Shown: one piece after another, positions 25,839 through 35,480 of the stretch
Layout: the number at the start of each line of letters is the position of its first letter
Position numbering within the stretch: the stretch's first letter is position 1
Assembly: GCF_027922145.1 (NCBI RefSeq)
Contig: NZ_BSFC01000043.1
Location: 164,021 to 228,020, forward strand
DNA from: Novosphingobium resinovorum
GTDB lineage: Bacteria; Pseudomonadota; Alphaproteobacteria; Sphingomonadales; Sphingomonadaceae
Direction: 5' to 3'
DNA length: 64,000 nt
Translations under genes and position numbers: made by a program
Notes under the pieces: generated by a model
Told to the model about the DNA's origin: nothing
The model's input: the letters and a program-made list of their open reading frames with translations, nothing else
Database searches by the model: none

Positions 25839-26199
25839 CGCCCTGCGCCTGATGCGTGGGGCCGGGCAAGGGCACCATGACCCGCGAGCCGGGCGTCGCG
25901 GCGAGCGCGTCGATGTCGGACAGCCCGGCCGCGTCGGCGAGGCGCCAGTCCAGTTCCGCCCGGCCGTAGGCCCGCGCCGCGACGAGGTCGGCGCGGTCGC
26001 TCACTCCGATTTCGGCGACCCCGGCGGGGGAGAACGCTGCGGGCGGCGGGATCAGCCGCCGGGTGACGTAGGCCGCGTCACTGCCGTCTGGCAGCGTGAC
26101 GGTGGCGAGCGGCAGGCCCTGATAGCGGCTGGTCGCGCCGAATGCGGGCTCGGCGCCGGGGGTAAGGCCGGGCAGGACGGGAAGCTGCGACGTGCTCAT
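25831..26199 (-). CDS. LysM-like hub adaptor protein of the eCIS
   Basis: In this 122-residue protein the C-terminal half (SDRADLVAARAYGRAELDW, then DAAGLSDIDAL and PGSRVMVPLPG) has the spacing of LysM/tail-X modules that bridge hub and tube in contractile tails. The N-terminal 60 residues are beta-rich. It starts at ATG 26199 (ATGA with the CIS_tube gene). In Afp7/Pvc7 the tube-like and LysM parts are fused; here they are encoded separately. The assignment is by pattern and position. Confidence 0.68.
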   Translation of the reverse strand: MSTSQLPVLPGLTPGAEPAFGATSRYQGLPLATVTLPDGSDAAYVTRRLIPPPAAFSPAGVAEIGVSDRADLVAARAYGRAELDWRLADAAGLSDIDALAATPGSRVMVPLPGPTHQAQGDA

Positions 26200-26852
26200 T
26201 GCAGCGCCTCCAGCCCCAGATCGGACAAGGCCCGTCCGCCGAAGCGCCCGGCGAGGCTCTCCTTGCGCCCCTGATAAGCAAGGTAGAGCGAGGCAGGCCA
26301 GCTGGTGAAGCCGAGGTCGTTGGCATTGAGCACCCGCAGCGACAGCTTCACTTTCGCGCGGATCGGATTGAGCGCGGTGTCGAAGGCGTCCTCGGTCACG
26401 CTCATGTCGGTCAGGCGCACCGGCATCACCCGCGAACGGCCCCAGACGAAGACGGTCAGCGGTTCCGGCGCGGGCAGCACCTCGATCGCACCGCGCGCCG
26501 CCTGTGCGTGGGCCGCGCGCATCGCCGCGAGGCCGGGGTAGAGCATCCGTTCGAGGATCGCGAGCTGCGGCCAGAGGCCGAGCGTGGCGGCATCGTCGGT
26601 CGGCTCGGCATTTTCCAGCGCATCGGTGGCGTCGAGTTCGGCTTCCAGCGAGATCGTCTCGGTCGGCGGGCCGGTGAGGCGGGTCGCCTCCTCCGCCGGG
26701 GCGCCATCGGTCGCGCCGCGCGGCTGCAGGGTGCGGGAGAGGGTGTCGGGGTTGTACTGCAGCGGCACGACCTCGATCAGCACGCCGGTCTGCGCCTCGA
26801 CGCGCACGAGACCGGCCTTGAGCAGACGGGGGGTGAGGGGGGAACTGGCCAT
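26196..26852 (-). CDS. CIS_tube-domain protein (Afp7/Pvc7-like hub-tube adaptor)
   Basis: The 218-residue protein starts at ATG 26852; a longer frame runs back into the previous gene. It has the CIS_tube hallmarks: VVPLQYNPDTLSRTLQPRG near residue 30, a helical region with LWPQLAILERMLYP, then LTVFVWGRSRVMPVRLTDMS and SVTEDAFDTALNPIRAKV. These proteins form the tube initiator/adaptor ring between the inner tube and the hub. It begins 16 nt after the DUF4157-OmpA gene. Confidence 0.86.
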   Translation of the reverse strand: MASSPLTPRLLKAGLVRVEAQTGVLIEVVPLQYNPDTLSRTLQPRGATDGAPAEEATRLTGPPTETISLEAELDATDALENAEPTDDAATLGLWPQLAILERMLYPGLAAMRAAHAQAARGAIEVLPAPEPLTVFVWGRSRVMPVRLTDMSVTEDAFDTALNPIRAKVKLSLRVLNANDLGFTSWPASLYLAYQGRKESLAGRFGGRALSDLGLEALQ

Positions 26853-26868
26853 CGTCGCGCCTTTTGCT

Positions 26869-28230
26869 TCAGGGTTTCTTTTTCTTCTTCTCGGCCCAGG
26901 GGGGATCGAGCAGGTCGATCGAGAGCCCGCGCACCGAGGTGCCCCGGATCTCGTCTTCCTGCTGCCAGCGGTCCCACTGGTTCGGGTTTTGTCGGTACTG
27001 GTACGATTCGTAAGCACTGGAGATCGAGCGGCGAGCCAGCCAGTCGCCGATGTCCGCGCCGAACACGCCGCTCCAGAACGGTAGCAGTCCGCGATAGAGA
27101 GACTCTGCCGCGGCGGCGTCCCGCAAGTCCACCGACTGCCCGCGCAGCGCCGCGGAACGTGCAAGGGCGGTCCAGTCCACACCCTCGCCGCGCCATGGGA
27201 AGAGGCTCTCGTTACTCAGTGGCGGCACCAGCGTGGCATCGAAGCGTGGCGCGTAATCCGAGGGTAGCAGGCTCGCCCCGTAGCGCGGCGCGAAGCGGGG
27301 ATCGAGGAGGGGGGCGGACGCCTCCGGCTCGCTCCCGGCAGGCGGCGGTGCGACATCCGGACGCCCCCCGACAAGCGGGCTCGGATCGAGCTGCAGGCGA
27401 AAATCGCCGAGCAGGCCGATGCTGGAAAGCTCCGGCGCATCGCGCAGGCGGATGCCGACGCGCCGGTTCTCTTCCACGGGGCCGAAGTCCTGCACTTCGC
27501 CCTGCGCGTGGACGTCGAGCAGCGAACCGGGCGGCAGCAGCGGTTCGATCGCCCTGCGCACGGCGACGCCGCGATGGGCGGACAAGTTGGCGTTGTAGGC
27601 GTCGTCGCCCTCCAGTGAAGCGTAGCCGTAGACGTCCACCCACAACCTGCGGCTGCGCCCGCGCATCAGGCCCTCGATCGTGGCGACGTCGCCGGGGTCG
27701 AGGTCGGCGCTGTCGCGCTCGAACAGGACGTGGCCGGTCTCCGGCATCACGCCTTCGCCGCGCTCGAACGCATCGCGCGGGGGCGCCGAGCCGATGCCGC
27801 GCGGGCGGGGCGGATCGTCGTGGAGCGCGATCGGCGGCGCGGCTCCGGTACGGGCCTGCGCGACGTGGGCGAGTTCGTGAAGCAGTACCGGCGCGCCCGC
27901 TCCGGCACCCAGCACGACCTCGTCCCCCAGAGCGAAGGCATTGGCGCCCAGCACGTGCGTGCGCTCCCGTGCCTCGGCCCCGGTGTGGAGGCGTACTCCG
28001 GCCAGGTCGATGCCCAGCTGTGCCTCGGCCTGTCGCCGCACCGTGCCCGGCAGCAGGGAGCCGCCGCTGCGGGGGAGCAGTCCGGCCTCGTCCCGGGCTG
28101 CCCGGCGGGATGCGGGCAGCCCGCCGAGCAGCCCCGGTGCGGCCAGCCCGCGCACGGCGGTATCGTGCGCGCGGTTCTCCAGCGTGGGGCGTGCCGCTTC
28201 AGGAGAAGCGCGGGGGGAGGGCGCGTTCAT
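26869..28230 (-). CDS. DUF4157 - OmpA-like fusion protein, eCIS-associated
   Basis: The 453-residue protein contains a full DUF4157 domain (about residues 58-130) with the zincin-like HELAH (118-122) in VLLHELAHVAQ. It is followed by an OmpA-like domain (about 166-263) with VLFERDSADLDPGD, VDVYGYASLEGDD, the peptidoglycan-binding signature NANLSAHRGVAV and ENRRVGIRL. The last 190 residues are Pro/Arg-rich and unrecognised, ending in a lysine run. There is no signal peptide, so it is made in the cytoplasm and probably travels with, or is assembled into, the particle. DUF4157 is a known eCIS-associated domain; fusion to an OmpA-like domain suggests binding to cell walls. Whether HELAH is catalytic is unknown. 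Confidence 0.8.
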   Translation of the reverse strand: MNAPSPRASPEAARPTLENRAHDTAVRGLAAPGLLGGLPASRRAARDEAGLLPRSGGSLLPGTVRRQAEAQLGIDLAGVRLHTGAEARERTHVLGANAFALGDEVVLGAGAGAPVLLHELAHVAQARTGAAPPIALHDDPPRPRGIGSAPPRDAFERGEGVMPETGHVLFERDSADLDPGDVATIEGLMRGRSRRLWVDVYGYASLEGDDAYNANLSAHRGVAVRRAIEPLLPPGSLLDVHAQGEVQDFGPVEENRRVGIRLRDAPELSSIGLLGDFRLQLDPSPLVGGRPDVAPPPAGSEPEASAPLLDPRFAPRYGASLLPSDYAPRFDATLVPPLSNESLFPWRGEGVDWTALARSAALRGQSVDLRDAAAAESLYRGLLPFWSGVFGADIGDWLARRSISSAYESYQYRQNPNQWDRWQQEDEIRGTSVRGLSIDLLDPPWAEKKKKKP

Positions 28231-31200
28231 GGACGGTCCTCCCGGGGCCTGCCGTTCGCGTCGAGGCTCCGGAATTCCCCGGCGGTGTCGAGTGCGGGAG
28301 CCCCTGCGCGGCGCGGGGCGGGTGTCTCTGGCACCGGGCAGACCTGATCCGGATTGAGCGTGACGATCAGATTGGTGACGCTCGCCTCGGACAAAGTTCC
28401 TTCGGCCGTACGCGGGGTCAGCCCGGCAAAGCCGATCTCGGCATCGGCGATACGGCCGATGTGCACCGCGCCGGTGCGAACGTCACGCGATCCGCGTCCG
28501 CGCGTCGGGAAGCGCAAGTCGAGCGCGCTGAGATCGAAATGATCGAGCCCTACCGCCAGTGCGCCGAGGCGCTCGGGATTGGTGATGCCCTGACGGCGGA
28601 GGCTCGGGTAGGCGTTGAAGATCGGATCGAGCGGTTGCAGCGCCCCCGTGACCGTGAGGCCCCCGAGCGCGTGCGGCGCGAGTGTCGCCGTCCCTATCGA
28701 TCCCAGCGAGACGGTGAGATCCGAACCGTTGTCCAGCCCCAGCGCGAGCGCCAGCCGGTCGATCCTGAGCGGAGCGGCGTAGTCCGTGCCGCCGGAGTCC
28801 GAGGATGCCGACGGTGCGCGGGGAGAGCGTGCGCGCAGCAGGGTTTCCAGGTCGATCCGGCCCGCCTCCGCCTCGCGCAGGTGATTGCCTTCGAGGTTCC
28901 ATTCGAAGAAGTCGCGATAGATCGGGATCGGCTCCGGCGTGGGTCCCATGCCTTCGGGATCGCCCGGCGGGTAGAAGTGGAAGCCGGCCCCGATGAAAAG
29001 CGTCGATCCTTCGAGGTGGAAGTCCACCAGGGCATCGGCGAGGTTGGGGATCTGGCCCTCGAGGTCGGCGTAATTGATCGAACCGTTGGTGATCGGAACG
29101 TTCACCCCGAAGGTGTAGTCCAGCGAAGGGATGCCCAGCGCCCCGTCGATCCCGTAGGCGCCGGCGAGCGTGAAGCTGCCGTTGACGTGGCTGAACAGCT
29201 CGTGGTTCGCGGCGAGCCATGCCGCGCCCGCATCTCCCGCCAGATAGCGCGAGGCTGTTGCCCCGCTGCCGCTTCCCCCGCCTGACGGGATCGGATCGAT
29301 GCGGAACCACGCGTCGGTGATCGTCGCCGAGGGAATCTCGATGACGCGGCGGCCCTGGTTGTTGCCGCCGAGATCCACCGCGACTTGCGGGGACTCGATG
29401 CGGCGGATGTCGAGGTGGATGCCCGCACCCTCGTCGTCGTAGCGCAGGCCGCGTGCGTTGAGGCCGGCGAGGGTGACGTGGCCGCCTTCCGCCGCGTTGT
29501 AGGACAGTCGATCGCCGCCGATGCCGGTGCCTTCGCCGAACATGTCGTGCCGGGTGCCGCCCGCTCCCCGGCGTACGCGGATGCGCTGGTCGGGATCGCC
29601 CATCACGTAGCCGACGATCTGGGTGGCGGACCAGTTGAGGAGGTCGATGCTCATCGGCCCGTCGCCCGCGAGGTTCGCCTGAAGCACGTCGGCATCGAAG
29701 GCCATGCGGGCATTGAGCGAGCCGACCAGCTGCGCCTGCAGCCGCTCGGTGTGAAGTGCTTCGGCGCGCACGATCCCGGTGATCGCGGTGCCTCCGGTGG
29801 AGGGCACGATCTCCAGCGGCTCGTTGGTGGCGGGATCGGCAGGGCGGCCGACAAGGACAGGGCCGACCGTGAAGGGCTCGCTCTCCGGCAGGTCCAGCCA
29901 GAGGTCGAGGCTCGCAAGGTGAATACGCATCCCCGAGGCGGCCACCTGGCCAAGGCGCAGTTCGTCGATGACGATGCGTTCGTAGGGCGTGCCTGCAGCC
30001 GCCGCTGCCGCGGGCGTGGGATGCAGGTGCACCGAGAGCCGCGCGGTGATGTCGCTGACCGTGATCTCGCTGGTGTCGGGGGCGAGGATCTGCATCGACG
30101 GTCCCGAAAGCTCCAGCTGGGAGAGGTTCAGGCTGTCCAGATGCAGCGGCGCGCTGCCGTTCGCGCCGATCGAGACGACATTGCCGGAATAGCGGATCAG
30201 CCCGGTGTCGAAGTTGCGGAACCCATAGCCGAGATCGACACCCGGCCCGGTGCCGTCTCCGTAGTGGACCGTGCCCGCGCCCGAGATTCCCGTAGCACGT
30301 CCCTCGATCGCACCGCCGGGATCGAAGGCGAAGTCGATCCTTCCCGCGTTCAGCATGCCGCTCGCGCGCAGTTGTTCGCCGTAGCGCACGAGGAAGTCGG
30401 TCTCCACCGAGCCGATCGAGCCGCGCGCCCTTGCTGCACCGGCGGTCGGCACGATGGTGGTCGCCGCGCCGCCGAGGCCGATCAGCAGGTTGTGGACGTT
30501 GATGTCGGACAGCGTCGCCGCCTCTCCCGGCACGAAGCGCCCGCCCGGCGCAGCCTCGGGCAGTTCCAGGTGCAGCGAACCGGCATCGACGACGATCCGC
30601 GCGGCGCTGATGCGGTCGACATGGAGGCTGTCGATCGCGAATTCGCTGCGCTCGTCCGCCAGCGAGGAATAGCGGCCGGAGAAGCGCACGCCGGTGGCCA
30701 CCGTCGGGCCGTCGGCGCGGATCGTGGTGCCGTCGGCGGTGTGCCAGCGGATGCGGCTGAAGGTCAGGCTGTCGAGCCGCAGCGCATTGATCCGCGTGTC
30801 GCCGCCCGCCAGGACGACCTGCCCGGACACGTCGCCGCGCGTGATATGCATGCCCCCGCCGCTGCGTCCGTCCGCGCCGCGATAGGTGACTTCGGTGTCG
30901 GAGGCGACGAGGGCATCGAGGGCGACGGTCATCGTGCCGTCGCTGGCCATGTCGACGCTGACCGCGCGGGGCGCGCGCTCAGCCCCTTCCGGCCGATCGA
31001 GCTGGCCGTCGGCCTCCAGCATCCGGCCCATCGCGAAACGGAAGCGCATCTGGTCGAACCCGGCGACCTCGATGGCGCCGGACATCCGCGTCTTCTCGCC
31101 GCCGAGGTCGATGTCGAACCCTCGCAGCGCCAGCCCGAGCAGGGCGCCGGAGGTGATCTCGACCCGGTACGAACTGCTGCCGGCAACCAGTTTCTCGTAG

Positions 31201-34200
31201 CCGAGGCCGCTGCCTTCGATCCGGCCGATGCGGAAGGTCTCGATGTGGATGTTGCGGAAATCGATGCCGCCGTTCTCTCCGGTGCGGCGGCGCAGCAGGA
31301 TGTCGGCGGTGATGTCGCGCGCGGTGCTCAGGCCATCCGCCCAGATGTGATGGGTGCCGTTGTTGTAGTCGAGGGCCTGCAAGTCGAGCTGGCGCACCAC
31401 GAGCCCCTCGACATGCAGCCCATCGGTAGCCACCCGCAACCCGGCGCTGACACCCGAGAGGGTGAGGGCCTGTCCCTCGCGCTCGGTGATGACAGCGCCG
31501 TGGATGCCGCGCACCGCCACGGAACTGGCCCCGATCCGCGCGGAAAACGCCTCGCCGCCGCCTGCCGAGATGGTCGGTCCGGTCACGGTGACTTCGCGCA
31601 CGCGGATGTCGAGCAGTTCGCCCAGCTGGCGCGACACTTCCAGCAGTTCGCGTTGGTCCTGCGGCGAGCGGGCCAGCCCTTCCGGCACGCCGATGCCGAG
31701 CGAACGGCTCCGCAGTTCCTCGTAGCGACCGACCAGCGGGCGCAGGCGCAGCAGGTGCTCGCGCTCGGCGGGCAGAGGAGGCGGATCGGCGCGCAACTGC
31801 GCCTCGATCGCGGCGAGCGTGGGGATCGTCGCGGGCAGGGCGAGGTCGCGCAGGGTGAAGTCGTCGGCGGTCACACTCGGTCCGCTCGCCGCTGTGCCGA
31901 GGCGTGCGGGCGAAGGGGGACCGGCACTGACGAAGCGGCGGATCGCCTCCTCGCTGGTCATCTGGCGGAAGGCCAGCGCGGCGGTGTCGCCGCCGCCGCG
32001 TATGCCGGTCAGTTCCGCATGGCCAAGGCGGACCGGGCCGTCCACGCCGTCGACGCTGACCCGCGCAATGGCGATGGAGAGGCCGCCGACACCGCCCACG
32101 CCCGTCTCGGCCTGCAAGGTGTCGAGCCGTGCCTGCTCGGCGGGGCTCAGGCGATGCCCTGCCTGCAGCCGCGCCATGAGCCCCAGCATTTCCGCCTCCA
32201 GCGGCTCCAGTGCGGCGAGCCGGGGCCGCAGCTCCTCGCGATCGGCGACCAGCCCAGCGACCTGTTCAGGAGCGGCGGCGCGCGCCTGTTCGATCCGCGC
32301 GTCGAGGACGAAGATCTGCGCGCGCAGCGCCGCCGCGCGGTTGCCGCCTGCCGCCGCCGTGAAGCCCTCGACCGAGAGGCTGGCAACGCGCAGGTCGCCC
32401 ATGTGCAGGCCCTGCGCGTCGATGCGCCCGACCGAGATGGTCGCGGTGCCCAGCGAGGTGTTCGCCGCCGCCCGCTCGGTCAGCGCGTCGCGGTTGAGCG
32501 CGAGGTCCCACAGCAGGCCGAGCACATGGCCCAGGACCGGGGAATCGGGCAGCGGTGCGGTCTGGAAACTGGCGCTGGCATCGACTCCGGCGATGCCGAG
32601 GTGGCGCAGGCCGGTCGGTTCGGCGTCCCCCGCGCGGGTGTGGACGATCTCGTCGAGCGAGACGTCGTCCACATGGAAGCGCCCGGCACGCGGCGCCCGC
32701 AAGTCCTCTGGCGCGAAGGTGATCGCGAAATCGAGGTCGGTGAGCGAGACCGCCCCCGCGCGCAGCGTCGATCCGGTCGAGACGGAGGCGAACCGGGTGA
32801 GCGCGATCCGGCTGGCCCGCACGCGCATGAAACCGGCGGGCTCGTTGATCTCGATATCGACGACGTTGGGCTGGGCGAGCGCCGCCTCGCGGTTGTCCGA
32901 GCCGATGGAAATCCGCTCGCCCGGCGACCGCGCCAGCACCGCGCCGGTGTAGAGCGGAGCCCCGGCGTTGCCCTCCAGCTGTTCGAGGTCGACGGTCACC
33001 CTGAGCCCGGTGGTCTCGGCATACGTCGCGGGTTCCCCGGTGAAGGGGTCGGTGCCGTGGACAGGGCGGGTGTACTCCTCCAGTTCGTAGGCGCCGGTGC
33101 CGAACAGCATCGCCAGCAGGTGGCGGCTGCTCCGTGCGGCGCTGACCGTGTGTGGGCGCGGGAACGTGCGCCCCACGCGCGGGTCGTAGAGCGCGAAACG
33201 TTCGACCAGCGCCCCAAGCGCCTCGCGGGTCCAGGCCCGTTGGCGGTGCGACTGCTCGAAGATCCAGTCAAAGTCGCCCGCCGTGATGCCCATCTGGACC
33301 AGCAGCGCCAGATCGGCAGGGTTCGTCCCGTCCCATGCCGCCGGGTCGGCCAGCTGGCGGCGCAGCGGGGTTTCCCCGCGCTCGTCAGGGCGGGTGAAGG
33401 CGAACGACAGCCCTGCCTCGTGGAGCATCGACTGCGACAGTGCCCCGGCGATCCGGGCGGCATAGGCGCCGCGATCCTCAAGCTCGAAGGCGCGGCGCTG
33501 GTCCTCGGGCAGGGCGCGCAGGATGTGGAAGGCGAACAGCGCCTCCTCGAACGTCACCTCATCGATGGTAATGATCCACAGGAAGGTGCTGACGTGGAGC
33601 AGCCGCCGCAGGTCCTCGCGATTGAACGCCGGATCGCGGGCGCCGAGGACAGTGGCGAGATCGTTCCAGTAGCGTCGGTCCTGTTTTACCCCGTCGGAGA
33701 GGGCGGAGAACAGGCGGCGCATCAGGCCCAGGACGTCAAGCCTTCGCACGACGGCCTGCAGGACGGACAAGCCGGGCGCCGGGCGCGTGGAGGCGGGCGC
33801 GGTTCCTTCCGGCGGCGCGTGGGCAGGAGCCGGCACGGCGAGCGCGGCCAGTCGCACGAACAGGCGATAGGCCGCCTCGGCGCTGTCGTCGAAGGCGCGG
33901 GCGGCGGCGATCAGTTCGGCCTGTCCTTCCAGCAGCGCGCCCGCCTCTGCGGTGAGGTCGGACAGGGAGCCGTCTTCGCCGCGAACCACGATAAGCCCGG
34001 CCATGGCGGCTTCGGCGCGCAGGTCGTCCGGCAGTTCCTCGATCAGCCGCAGGTAGAGGCGGCCCTCGTCGAGCGACTGGAAGCGCGCCTGCTCGGCGGG
34101 CGGCATCGCGCGCAGCATGTCCCAGGCGAGCGAGGCTTCCCAGTCCCGCACTGCCCAGTCGAAGAAGCTGCGGCTCAGCAGGGTGCGCATCCGGGCCATG

Positions 34201-35480
34201 GTCCTGTCCGGCCGCCGGGTGCGGACGAGCATCGCGAAGCCGCGCGCTTCGGGCGTCTCCCCCCGGCGGTCGACGGGTTCGAGCGCGCCGATCCAGCGAT
34301 CGACGATGCCTGCGCCGTCGAGCCGGGCGATGACGCTCTGCAGGCTGCTTTCCGGTAAGGGGGGAACGGCGGCGTCGGGTGCGGGTGTCGGCGCGCCCGA
34401 GAAGCGCGGGTCCGGCACCGCGAGTGCGGGGTTTTCAGCCAGCAGCCGAAGCGCCTCACGGGCGTCCTCGCGGCTGGCGTCGGTGAGCATGATGGAGAGG
34501 GTGCGGCGCAAGTCCTCTTCGCGCCGGGTGAGGTCGGGCGCGGCCGCACGCCGTCCCGCTTCGGTGCGCGCGGCCCGGCGGCCGGCCTCCTCGCGGCCGT
34601 ATTCGGGCATGGCGGTTGTGCGCAAGGCGCGCAGGTCCGCGCCGTTGTCGCCGCCTTCGAGGCGCGTGAGCTGGCCGATCGGCACGCGGCGCAGCGTGGT
34701 GACGGCGGCGTGATGTTCGGCCGGACTGAGCGAGCCGGGGTCGAGCCGCATCGCCCGGAAGATGCGATGGCCGTTGTCGGCGCGGTCCAGCATGTCCGTG
34801 GTGAACGATTCCGCTGCGGCCAGAACCTCGCGCCGATGGCTGCGCGCATGATCATCGCCAAGGCCGTTCGCGAGCGCGGCGAGCGGCCCGGTGCCCAGCT
34901 GCGCCGTCAGCACCCGCGCCGTCTCGAAAGGCAGCGGCGCGAGCAGGTCCAGCACGCGGGTCACGGCATCGGCGGACGGGGTTTCCTGCGCGAGCAGGCG
35001 AACCATGTCCTCGCGCTCGTCCCGGTAATTGGCCTCGACAACGTCTTCCAGACTGCGTGCGGGTGGCGGCTCGGCCCCGTCGAAATGCAGCGCGCCGCCG
35101 GTCGCCGCACGCGGGCGCGGCGCCATGCCTCCGCCGAGCAGGGTTGCGGCCAGGCGCTCGGCCTCGCGCTCGGCGGCAAGCGGCGACGGCGGTGTCGCGG
35201 AATGCAGGCGGCCTTGCGCGACATGGACAAGTTCGTGCGCCAGCGTCAGGCGGCTCGCCTCGGATGCCGGATAGTAGCCGCGCAGCCACACCACATTGCC
35301 CCGCGCCGCGCCGCGCGCCCCGGCATCGGCCAGCAGGCGGTCGCCCTCGCGATCGAGCCGGAGATCGACCTCGCTCGCCGCAAGGCCGAGAGCCGGGGCG
35401 AGGCAGGCGAGCGCGCCTTGCGCGGCCTCGCGCGGCGCGCTCACGCTCTCGGTCGAGGAAGGGGCGGCGCGTTCGCTCAT
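28227..35480 (-). CDS. giant DUF4157 protein with long beta-strand-rich region, eCIS-associated
   Basis: At 2417 residues this is the largest gene of the window. Residues 1-130 form a DUF4157-like zincin domain with HELVH at 82-86 (RLTLAHELVHVAQ). Residues about 150-830 are mostly helical with Arg/Ala/Glu-rich segments. From about 840 to 2330 the sequence is a long run of short alternating beta-strands with recurring patterns such as VxVxGVxG, LxLSGVSAGLRV and SDINVHNLLIGL. These resemble AsmA/TamB-like or beta-helical rod proteins. The last 80 residues are again Pro/Arg-rich. There is no signal peptide or transmembrane segment. Start ATG 35480 overlaps the small gene before it. It could be a cargo effector, a tape-measure substitute or a fibre-like part; none can be proven from sequence. 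Confidence 0.78.
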   Translation of the reverse strand: MSERAAPSSTESVSAPREAAQGALACLAPALGLAASEVDLRLDREGDRLLADAGARGAARGNVVWLRGYYPASEASRLTLAHELVHVAQGRLHSATPPSPLAAEREAERLAATLLGGGMAPRPRAATGGALHFDGAEPPPARSLEDVVEANYRDEREDMVRLLAQETPSADAVTRVLDLLAPLPFETARVLTAQLGTGPLAALANGLGDDHARSHRREVLAAAESFTTDMLDRADNGHRIFRAMRLDPGSLSPAEHHAAVTTLRRVPIGQLTRLEGGDNGADLRALRTTAMPEYGREEAGRRAARTEAGRRAAAPDLTRREEDLRRTLSIMLTDASREDAREALRLLAENPALAVPDPRFSGAPTPAPDAAVPPLPESSLQSVIARLDGAGIVDRWIGALEPVDRRGETPEARGFAMLVRTRRPDRTMARMRTLLSRSFFDWAVRDWEASLAWDMLRAMPPAEQARFQSLDEGRLYLRLIEELPDDLRAEAAMAGLIVVRGEDGSLSDLTAEAGALLEGQAELIAAARAFDDSAEAAYRLFVRLAALAVPAPAHAPPEGTAPASTRPAPGLSVLQAVVRRLDVLGLMRRLFSALSDGVKQDRRYWNDLATVLGARDPAFNREDLRRLLHVSTFLWIITIDEVTFEEALFAFHILRALPEDQRRAFELEDRGAYAARIAGALSQSMLHEAGLSFAFTRPDERGETPLRRQLADPAAWDGTNPADLALLVQMGITAGDFDWIFEQSHRQRAWTREALGALVERFALYDPRVGRTFPRPHTVSAARSSRHLLAMLFGTGAYELEEYTRPVHGTDPFTGEPATYAETTGLRVTVDLEQLEGNAGAPLYTGAVLARSPGERISIGSDNREAALAQPNVVDIEINEPAGFMRVRASRIALTRFASVSTGSTLRAGAVSLTDLDFAITFAPEDLRAPRAGRFHVDDVSLDEIVHTRAGDAEPTGLRHLGIAGVDASASFQTAPLPDSPVLGHVLGLLWDLALNRDALTERAAANTSLGTATISVGRIDAQGLHMGDLRVASLSVEGFTAAAGGNRAAALRAQIFVLDARIEQARAAAPEQVAGLVADREELRPRLAALEPLEAEMLGLMARLQAGHRLSPAEQARLDTLQAETGVGGVGGLSIAIARVSVDGVDGPVRLGHAELTGIRGGGDTAALAFRQMTSEEAIRRFVSAGPPSPARLGTAASGPSVTADDFTLRDLALPATIPTLAAIEAQLRADPPPLPAEREHLLRLRPLVGRYEELRSRSLGIGVPEGLARSPQDQRELLEVSRQLGELLDIRVREVTVTGPTISAGGGEAFSARIGASSVAVRGIHGAVITEREGQALTLSGVSAGLRVATDGLHVEGLVVRQLDLQALDYNNGTHHIWADGLSTARDITADILLRRRTGENGGIDFRNIHIETFRIGRIEGSGLGYEKLVAGSSSYRVEITSGALLGLALRGFDIDLGGEKTRMSGAIEVAGFDQMRFRFAMGRMLEADGQLDRPEGAERAPRAVSVDMASDGTMTVALDALVASDTEVTYRGADGRSGGGMHITRGDVSGQVVLAGGDTRINALRLDSLTFSRIRWHTADGTTIRADGPTVATGVRFSGRYSSLADERSEFAIDSLHVDRISAARIVVDAGSLHLELPEAAPGGRFVPGEAATLSDINVHNLLIGLGGAATTIVPTAGAARARGSIGSVETDFLVRYGEQLRASGMLNAGRIDFAFDPGGAIEGRATGISGAGTVHYGDGTGPGVDLGYGFRNFDTGLIRYSGNVVSIGANGSAPLHLDSLNLSQLELSGPSMQILAPDTSEITVSDITARLSVHLHPTPAAAAAAGTPYERIVIDELRLGQVAASGMRIHLASLDLWLDLPESEPFTVGPVLVGRPADPATNEPLEIVPSTGGTAITGIVRAEALHTERLQAQLVGSLNARMAFDADVLQANLAGDGPMSIDLLNWSATQIVGYVMGDPDQRIRVRRGAGGTRHDMFGEGTGIGGDRLSYNAAEGGHVTLAGLNARGLRYDDEGAGIHLDIRRIESPQVAVDLGGNNQGRRVIEIPSATITDAWFRIDPIPSGGGSGSGATASRYLAGDAGAAWLAANHELFSHVNGSFTLAGAYGIDGALGIPSLDYTFGVNVPITNGSINYADLEGQIPNLADALVDFHLEGSTLFIGAGFHFYPPGDPEGMGPTPEPIPIYRDFFEWNLEGNHLREAEAGRIDLETLLRARSPRAPSASSDSGGTDYAAPLRIDRLALALGLDNGSDLTVSLGSIGTATLAPHALGGLTVTGALQPLDPIFNAYPSLRRQGITNPERLGALAVGLDHFDLSALDLRFPTRGRGSRDVRTGAVHIGRIADAEIGFAGLTPRTAEGTLSEASVTNLIVTLNPDQVCPVPETPAPRRAGAPALDTAGEFRSLDANGRPREDRP

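Noticed and set aside
29385..34358. 1657-codon open frame on the + strand opposite the giant DUF4157 gene
   Set aside because: Composition is typical of an antisense shadow in GC-rich DNA (Arg/Ala/Gly/Asp/His-rich, no domains). The - strand frame has overlapping coupled neighbours and recognisable domains.
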